Assembly (NCBI GenBank): GCA_002402245.1
Contig: NVVP01000028.1
Coordinates: forward strand, 24,294 to 31,929
Direction of reading: 5' to 3'
Length of the DNA: 7,636 bases
Source of the DNA: Gammaproteobacteria bacterium
Lineage (GTDB): Bacteria; Pseudomonadota; Gammaproteobacteria; Nitrosococcales; Methylophagaceae
The position numbers and the translations under genes were made by a program. Below the pieces are notes generated by a model. It was not told where the DNA came from. It worked only from the letters and a program-made list of their open reading frames with translations, and ran no database searches. This document shows, piece by piece, positions 1 through 4,303 of this stretch. Position 1 is the stretch's first letter; the number at the start of each line of letters is the position of its first letter.

Positions 1-486
1 AACTCCTTTGGACAATTATCAATTGATGGTACCTCGACCCATTATTACAGTGCTGCTGTCGCTTATGATACTTCTGATTGGATCATTCAGTCTGAGCTAG
101 GAGTCGTAGATGCTAACTCTATTATTCCAAGCCCTATATCTGGTTACCTTAGTATTGGCCGTAAACTAGGATCGGTAACTCCATTTATAGTTGGAGCATG
201 GAGTCATACTCGTGGTGGTCGATTGAAAATGCCCACTCCGGCATTGAGTCTATTTAATCAGCTCCAGCAAGATGGACAATATGTGTTTAACCAATTTCAT
301 ACGTCTCAACAGACATTGAGTATTGGGGCTCGTTGGGATATTAAACCTAAAGTTGCATTAAAAATGCAATGGGATAAGACATGGGTTGATGAATATGGCA
401 GTTTGTTACTAGATAGAACAAATGGTGCTCTAGCCGAAAAACAAAAACTAGATATGCTTTCTATTTCTGTAGATTTTCTTTTCTGA
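1..486 (+). CDS. Outer-membrane beta-barrel (porin-like) protein, C-terminal part, 5' end outside window
   Basis: Frame 1 is open from the first base to the TGA at 484-486, giving the last 161 residues of a longer protein whose start lies upstream. The visible part has short amphipathic strands of alternating polar and hydrophobic or aromatic residues joined by polar loops, for example GYLSIGRKLGSVTPFIVGAW, LSIGARWDI and VALKMQWDKTW. It ends in LSISVDFLF, with a terminal Phe and hydrophobic residues at alternate positions. That is the C-terminal beta-signal recognised by the BAM complex, so the protein very probably sits in the outer membrane. The exact family and any substrate cannot be named from this fragment. 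An internal ATG at 223 is not a plausible start, because barrel-like sequence continues upstream of it. The stop overlaps the next start by one base (TGATG), indicating translational coupling to the periplasmic protein gene. Confidence 0.8.
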   Translation, partial: NSFGQLSIDGTSTHYYSAAVAYDTSDWIIQSELGVVDANSIIPSPISGYLSIGRKLGSVTPFIVGAWSHTRGGRLKMPTPALSLFNQLQQDGQYVFNQFHTSQQTLSIGARWDIKPKVALKMQWDKTWVDEYGSLLLDRTNGALAEKQKLDMLSISVDFLF

Positions 487-938
487 TGAATAGATTAATT
501 ACATTAATGTCGTTGTTTCTAATTTGTTTTTTTCCATTAGCAAAAGCCGATATTGCAATGTCGGATATCGTCATGTCAGATATTGTGGTGGTAACTAATA
601 AAGATAATCCAATTAAAACACTGACTAAAAAGCAAATAATTGATATTTATATGGGGCGACGATCAACGTATCCAAATGGACAGCCCGTCATTGCTATTGA
701 TCAAAAAACAGATGGTTTAACACGAAAGTTATTTTATAAGCATTTAGTCAATAAAACAGTAAGTGAAATTAATGCTTATTGGGCGAGATTATTATTTTCC
801 GGGAGAGCGATGCCTCCCAAAACAGCAGAAAATATAGCATCAATTGTTGAGATGCTAAAAAATAATAAATCTGCAATTGCTTATATGAATCTAGATGATT
901 TGACTGATGATATTGTAGTGCTTACTTATGTTAATTAA
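486..938 (+). CDS. Small secreted PstS-like (PBP-like) periplasmic protein
   Basis: This 150-residue protein has a signal peptide (hydrophobic core about 5-18, probable cleavage after Ala-Lys-Ala at 19-21), so it should be periplasmic. The mature part resembles the phosphate-type substrate-binding (PBP-like) family: IIDIYMGRR at 51-59, YPNGQPVIAID at 62-72, then FYKHLV, INAYWARLLFSGRAMPPK at 95-112 and the AIAYM segment near 130-134. Classical PstS proteins are over 300 residues with two lobes. This one is about one lobe long, and no ABC permease or ATPase gene is adjacent, so a transport role is doubtful. Its place between a barrel gene and a membrane diguanylate cyclase suggests a periplasmic ligand-sensing or regulatory partner for the cyclase; this is inference. 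The ATG at 486 has no clear Shine-Dalgarno and relies on overlap with the upstream stop. The start of the mature protein carries a short tandem repeat. Confidence 0.85.
   Translation: MNRLITLMSLFLICFFPLAKADIAMSDIVMSDIVVVTNKDNPIKTLTKKQIIDIYMGRRSTYPNGQPVIAIDQKTDGLTRKLFYKHLVNKTVSEINAYWARLLFSGRAMPPKTAENIASIVEMLKNNKSAIAYMNLDDLTDDIVVLTYVN
549..587 (+). repeat. Imperfect 15-bp in-frame tandem repeat in the PstS-like gene
   Basis: Codons 22-26 (549-563) and 27-31 (564-578) are near copies encoding Asp-Ile-Ala-Met-Ser and Asp-Ile-Val-Met-Ser. A third partial copy begins Asp-Ile-Val at 579. The repeat lies just after the predicted signal-peptide cleavage site and keeps the frame, so it only lengthens the N-terminal lead-in of the mature protein. 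Confidence 0.7.
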
Positions 939-2556
939 ATTCTTTGACAGAATTGCAACACGTTTGCTTATCAGTGTCACATTGGTGGCAATAATTATTG
1001 CCTCTATTTCTTCTTATATCTTTTTTGAACGTACTTATCAGCTTGAATTTGAGCAAAACCGAACCAGTCTCCAACAATTAGTTCAAGCGATATCTCATAC
1101 CGCGGCAATAGCCACTTATTTAGAAGATAAGGTCTTAGCCAAAGAGGTGATAGAGGGTATTGCTGCGAACGATCTGGTTAAAGCGGTTGAATTGAGAGCA
1201 GAAGACAAGTTAATTGCAAGTAGTGGCGATATGGAAGGTATAAAAGATGAAAATCTAATGGTGTTTTCATTAAACTCTCCTTTTATTAAAAATGAGGTAG
1301 TAGGTTCACTACGAGTTCAAGTTAATAATAAATTAATACAAACCTATGCTACTGATGTTGCGGTGGAGCATGTCATATTAATTAGTATTCACTCGCTGGT
1401 GTTGATATTAGTGATTATGTTTTTGCTCAAGTATCAATTTGTTGATTTGATTCAAATGCTCGCTAAGAAACTTCATGATATTAAGCCGGGTAGTGATCAA
1501 CGAATAGAAGGTGATGTTGTGCATGTCAATGATGAGATTGGTGTGTTGGCTAATGATATTAATCAGCTTCTAGATTCAGTTGAACAAACTCTGAGTAGAG
1601 AACGCACACTACGTAAAGAAGTTGAACAGCTCGAGCATCGATTCCGCAGTATTTTTGAGCAAACAAGTGGGGGTATTGGCTTAATTAATAGTGATGGCTT
1701 TCTTAAAGTCCATAATCCATCATTTGAGAAAATAATGGGCGAAGAACGTACACGGCGCTTAACAGGACAAGATAAAGAATCATTATTTAGCATACTAGAA
1801 GAAGAGTCATTAAAGTTTAAACACGCAGTATCTCAAGCGCTGACCGTTACTGACGCTGTTTCAGTAGATTTAAAAATAGCCGATGGTGATTGTACCCGTT
1901 GGATTCATTGCATTATTGCAAAAATGATTGATGATACGGATATGCCGCTTTTAGAGGTTATTATTCAAGATGTATCTGAAAGAAGAAAGAGTGAACAGAA
2001 CTTTAAAATCCAGGCTGAATTAGATTCATTAACTGGCCTGTATAACCGGCGGGCAGGTAAGGAAAAGATTCAACAAAAACTTGATGGTGCTAGGCATTTG
2101 GGCATCGAATATGCCCTGCTAATGATTGACCTTGATAATTTTAAACCTATCAATGATCAGTATGGCCATAACGCCGGAGACATCGTTTTAATGACAGTGG
2201 CGAAAAGATTGGTCGAACATCTTCGCTCAGATGATATTGTTATTCGTTGGGGAGGTGATGAAATAGTCATCTTTGTTAAGCATAATAAGCAACAAACAGA
2301 TGCGGCATATATTGCTCAGAAACTTATTGCTGTAATACGTACCCCCATTGCTTTGGATAAGAATCAAGCTGTGAATGTCGGGGCTAGTATTGGCATTTCA
2401 ATATTCCCTACCAATAGTGCGAATTTAGACTTATTAGTCCAACGTGCTGATGAAGCAATGTATCAGGTTAAAATGAATTCAAAAAATGGTTTTAATTTGT
2501 ATAGTGAAGATGCTTCGCGAGTTGAGACTGTTAATATAGTAAGCGATTCTTCCTAA
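928..2556 (+). CDS. Membrane-bound diguanylate cyclase (CHASE8-like, HAMP, PAS, GGDEF)
   Basis: This 542-residue inner-membrane protein is predicted to make cyclic di-GMP from two GTP. Transmembrane helices are at about 13-33 and 148-168 and enclose a periplasmic segment of about 115 residues that resembles the CHASE8 sensor of YfiN/TpbB-type cyclases. A HAMP-like linker follows (about 168-222, with DEIG at 202-205), then a helical stretch, a PAS domain (about 238-352) and a C-terminal GGDEF domain (about 365-530). Expected active-site residues are present: the DLD metal site at 401-403, N409, D418 and the signature at 442-446. The signature reads GGDEI rather than GGDEF, and the catalytic acidic pair is kept. 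An RxxD inhibitory site (R433, D436) lies five residues before the signature, so product inhibition is likely. No EAL or HD-GYP domain is present. The ATG at 928 lies inside the end of the periplasmic protein gene (11-base overlap), with no clear Shine-Dalgarno, suggesting coupled translation. Confidence 0.93.
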   Translation: MLIKFFDRIATRLLISVTLVAIIIASISSYIFFERTYQLEFEQNRTSLQQLVQAISHTAAIATYLEDKVLAKEVIEGIAANDLVKAVELRAEDKLIASSGDMEGIKDENLMVFSLNSPFIKNEVVGSLRVQVNNKLIQTYATDVAVEHVILISIHSLVLILVIMFLLKYQFVDLIQMLAKKLHDIKPGSDQRIEGDVVHVNDEIGVLANDINQLLDSVEQTLSRERTLRKEVEQLEHRFRSIFEQTSGGIGLINSDGFLKVHNPSFEKIMGEERTRRLTGQDKESLFSILEEESLKFKHAVSQALTVTDAVSVDLKIADGDCTRWIHCIIAKMIDDTDMPLLEVIIQDVSERRKSEQNFKIQAELDSLTGLYNRRAGKEKIQQKLDGARHLGIEYALLMIDLDNFKPINDQYGHNAGDIVLMTVAKRLVEHLRSDDIVIRWGGDEIVIFVKHNKQQTDAAYIAQKLIAVIRTPIALDKNQAVNVGASIGISIFPTNSANLDLLVQRADEAMYQVKMNSKNGFNLYSEDASRVETVNIVSDSS

Positions 2557-2740
2557 TTCGTTATATTCAGCAAGCTTGAATTGTTGTAGCGATGCTTACC
2601 GTTAAATAGTTGATGTTTATAACATTTGTTAAACCACTTATTTCTGTATTAACCTGATAATTAAATAGGGCTTATTTTAAAGTAGACTTGCTTTTAGTAT
2701 GGTTAATCACGCAGAATGGCTTTCAGGTTTGAATTCAGTA

Positions 2741-2746
2741 AAGAGG
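2741..2746 (+). promoter_or_regulatory. Shine-Dalgarno deciding the start of the CBS-domain gene
   Basis: AAGAGG at 2741-2746 lies 8 bases before the ATG at 2755. The alternative in-frame ATG at 2716 has no purine-rich site in front of it. The 198 bases between the cyclase gene and this start hold no other gene and no convincing terminator. Confidence 0.65.
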
Positions 2747-2754
2747 GCAAACAG

Positions 2755-3222
2755 ATGAAAGTAAGAGCAATAACCAAGAATAAAGGCAAACCTGTCATAG
2801 GATTGAATCCCACTGACACGCTTGATTTAGCCGTTACCTTGATGATGGATAACCGTATTGGCTCATTGGTGGTGACAGATAATGACCGCCTGGTAGGGAT
2901 TTTGTCAGAGCGAGACTTACTGAGAATTCTTCATGACAAGCATGCTATGTGGACGCCTTTAACCGCAGCTGATGCGATGACCTTATCTCCTATTGTGTGC
3001 CACCCGGATAATACCTTAGAAGAAGTAATGAATATGATGGTGGATAATAATATTCGTCACTTACCGGTGGTGTATCAAGATAAGCTTGAAGGTATGTTAT
3101 CAATTACTGATATTGTTGAAGAGCTGCTTAAAAAAGCCAAGTTTGAAAATAAATTATTGAAGAACTATATTCAAAACTGGCCTGATTCTGAAGAAGGTGA
3201 TGTTGGTGAACAACACTTATAA
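2755..3222 (+). CDS. Stand-alone tandem CBS-domain protein
   Basis: With the start at 2755 the product has 155 residues and consists almost entirely of two CBS motifs, about 5-60 and 72-127, forming one Bateman module. Each ends in the G-h-(hydrophobic)-S-x-x-D signature typical of the nucleotide-phosphate contact: GILSERD at 48-54 and GMLSITD at 113-119. Other hallmarks are GSLVVTD at 36-42 and IRHLPVV at 100-106. The family binds adenine nucleotides or related ligands, but small stand-alone members mostly have no assigned target, and none can be read here. The protein is probably cytoplasmic, with no signal or membrane segment. An ATG at 2716 would add 13 residues (MAFRFEFSKEGKQ) but lacks a Shine-Dalgarno, and family members usually begin close to MKVRDI-like sequence, so 2755 is preferred. 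The Dps gene begins 80 bases downstream on the same strand and may share its transcript. Confidence 0.88.
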   Translation: MKVRAITKNKGKPVIGLNPTDTLDLAVTLMMDNRIGSLVVTDNDRLVGILSERDLLRILHDKHAMWTPLTAADAMTLSPIVCHPDNTLEEVMNMMVDNNIRHLPVVYQDKLEGMLSITDIVEELLKKAKFENKLLKNYIQNWPDSEEGDVGEQHL

Positions 3223-3252
3223 CCGCTTCCTTGGCTTTGGTATTATTTTAAA

Positions 3253-3271
3253 CATCCCTGTTCTAGGAATG
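3253..3271. repeat. Operator-like inverted repeat upstream of the Dps gene
   Basis: Arms CATCCCT (3253-3259) and AGGAATG (3265-3271) pair with one mismatch around a 5-base centre. It lies 32 bases before the Dps start, in the 80-base gap after the CBS gene. It may be a protein-binding site or chance; no known operator consensus was recognised. Confidence 0.25.
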
Positions 3272-3287
3272 ATGACTTGTTATTTTT

Positions 3288-3296
3288 AAGGTGGAG
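3288..3296 (+). promoter_or_regulatory. Shine-Dalgarno deciding the Dps start
   Basis: AAGGTGGAG at 3288-3296 ends 6 bases before GTG at 3303. The upstream in-frame GTG at 3291 lies inside this motif and has only T-rich sequence before it, so initiation at 3303 is favoured. Confidence 0.7.
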
Positions 3297-3302
3297 AACA
3301 AA

Positions 3303-3773
3303 GTGACTGAAATAAATATTGGTATCAATAAAATTAATAGATTAGAAATTGCTGAAGGTTTGAAACGGCTTCTAGCAGACTCTTACACCCTATATTTACA
3401 AACACATAACTTTCATTGGAATGTTACTGGCTTACAATTTCGTGAGTTACATTTAATGTTTGAAGAGCATTACACTGAATTAGCTACTGCGGTAGATGAT
3501 ATTGCCGAGCGTATTAGAACTTTGGATGTGGCTGCGCCAGGAACCTATAAAGAATTTTCAATGCTTAGCTCTATTAAAGAAGTAGAAGGTGTTCCTATTG
3601 CATCAGAAATGGTTAGCTTATTAACTAAAGGTCATGAACAGGTAATTAGAACGTGTCGTGAAGTTCTAAAAATTGCACAGCAGGCGGATGATGAATCGAC
3701 TGCTTCTCTAGTGTCTGATCGTATGCGTATTCATGAAAAGACAGCATGGCTATTAAGAGCGACTCAAAAATAG
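3303..3773 (+). CDS. dps: Dps family DNA-binding/ferritin-like protein
   Basis: With a GTG start at 3303 the product has 156 residues, the usual Dps length. Dps proteins form hollow dodecamers that oxidise Fe(II), usually with hydrogen peroxide, store the iron and protect DNA in stress or starvation. The ferroxidase-site pattern is complete with the family's spacing: H38 (in THNFHWNVTG), H50 and E54 (LHLMFE), then D65 and E69 (VDDIAER). The glutamate at 54 takes the place held by aspartate in E. coli Dps. LADSYTLYLQTHNFHWN at 24-40 and APGTYKEF at 78-85 are typical of the branch. The N-terminus is short and has only one lysine, at position 10, so DNA binding of the E. coli kind is not assured. 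The gene follows the CBS-domain gene and converges with the DUF3579 gene, leaving 29 bases between stops. No OxyR-type site was recognised upstream. Confidence 0.93.
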   Translation: MTEINIGINKINRLEIAEGLKRLLADSYTLYLQTHNFHWNVTGLQFRELHLMFEEHYTELATAVDDIAERIRTLDVAAPGTYKEFSMLSSIKEVEGVPIASEMVSLLTKGHEQVIRTCREVLKIAQQADDESTASLVSDRMRIHEKTAWLLRATQK

Positions 3774-3802
3774 TATGTGAAAGCTAAAGATTGGTGGCTT
3801 TA

Positions 3803-4153
3803 CTAAGCCTTAGTTGAGTCACCATCTAAGGGGAAACTATCAGTACGTAATACTTGCAGTTTATTTTCTTCGGCAAAGCCAGATAAAAAATCAAATAACA
3901 TCTCATCATCGTTTTCTAATGAAGCATCAATTACCACACATTTTATGCCTTGGTGAGAAGCTAGCTTTACATTCGGATGGAAAATTATGCGTCGTCCTGG
4001 ACCATAAGTTGCTACCGCACCACATAAGCGTTCGGCCCAATCACTGGGGCGAAATTTATTACCTTCTTGGGTGATACCTTGAATTATTACTTTTCCGGTA
4101 GTGGTCATGCGTGGCTTTTTTCCGCTATTGATTTTGATGTAATTGTAATGCAT
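3803..4153 (-). CDS. DUF3579 family protein, function unknown
   Basis: This small cytoplasmic protein (116 residues from the longest ATG) matches my recollection of the DUF3579 family of beta- and gammaproteobacteria. Characteristic segments are GKVIIQGIT at 20-28, KFRPSDWAERLCGAVATYG at 33-51, the HPNVKLA segment at 59-65, and GIKCVVIDASLEN at 69-81 followed by an acidic helix near FDFLSGFAEEN. No enzyme motif, signal peptide or membrane segment is visible, and no function is assigned. The start is uncertain: ATG at 4153, or ATG at 4108, which would give a 101-residue protein beginning MTTTGKVIIQG close to the conserved domain. Neither has a well-spaced Shine-Dalgarno. The gene is divergent from ileS across 150 bases and converges on dps. 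Confidence 0.8.
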   Translation of the reverse strand: MHYNYIKINSGKKPRMTTTGKVIIQGITQEGNKFRPSDWAERLCGAVATYGPGRRIIFHPNVKLASHQGIKCVVIDASLENDDEMLFDFLSGFAEENKLQVLRTDSFPLDGDSTKA

Positions 4154-4210
4154 TTTAAGCTAAATAATCCGCCTTATCTGATTATCGATAAAATAAACCT
4201 AATTCAATGA

Positions 4211-4239
4211 TTTAGCTCCGCTACAAAAACCCGTATAAT
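4211..4239 (+). promoter_or_regulatory. Probable sigma-70 promoter of ileS-lspA
   Basis: A perfect TATAAT is at 4234-4239, preceded at 17 bases by a weak -35 (TTTAGC, 4211-4216, 3 of 6 matches to TTGACA). Transcription would start near 4246, giving a leader of about 58 bases before the GTG of ileS. It is in the right place for the operon. The leader is too short for a T-box riboswitch. Confidence 0.5.
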
Positions 4240-4265
4240 CGGCCAATTAGATTGATTTTAAACCT

Positions 4266-4279
4266 TACAAATTTTTGTA
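4266..4279. repeat. Perfect inverted repeat in the ileS leader
   Basis: TACAAA (4266-4271) and TTTGTA (4274-4279) form a perfect dyad around TT, between the putative transcription start and the Shine-Dalgarno (AAAGAG, 4291-4296) of ileS. A two-base centre makes a stable RNA hairpin unlikely; a protein site or chance in AT-rich DNA is possible. Confidence 0.25.
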
Positions 4280-4303
4280 CCTTATAAATTAAAGAGTATT
4301 TTT

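Noticed and set aside
1563..1793. 76-codon open frame on the - strand in the cyclase gene
   Set aside because: It overlaps the coiled-coil and PAS coding region. The Ser/Arg-rich product is typical of an antisense shadow.
2613..2625. Inverted repeat ATGTT-TAT-AACAT in the gap before the CBS-domain gene
   Set aside because: The arms are only 5 bases in AT-rich DNA and no recognisable promoter is nearby, so chance is the simplest explanation.
2716..2754. Longer N-terminus for the CBS-domain protein from ATG at 2716
   Set aside because: There is no Shine-Dalgarno before 2716, while the ATG at 2755 has AAGAGG at good spacing and gives the usual family N-terminus.
3796..3814. Possible bidirectional terminator between dps and the DUF3579 gene (GGCTT-TACT-AAGCC and the overlapping dyad ACTAAG-C-CTTAGT)
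   Set aside because: The perfect stem is only 5 bp, no T-run follows on either strand, and part of it is the DUF3579 coding end, so it is not convincing as an intrinsic terminator.
3814..4074. 86-codon open frame on the + strand opposite the DUF3579 gene
   Set aside because: The opposite strand encodes a recognisable conserved protein, while this translation has no family features.
4154..4303. T-box riboswitch or other structured leader for ileS
   Set aside because: The intergenic region is 150 bases and the predicted leader about 58, too short for a T-box; no specifier or antiterminator structure is seen, and T-boxes are not expected in Gammaproteobacteria.
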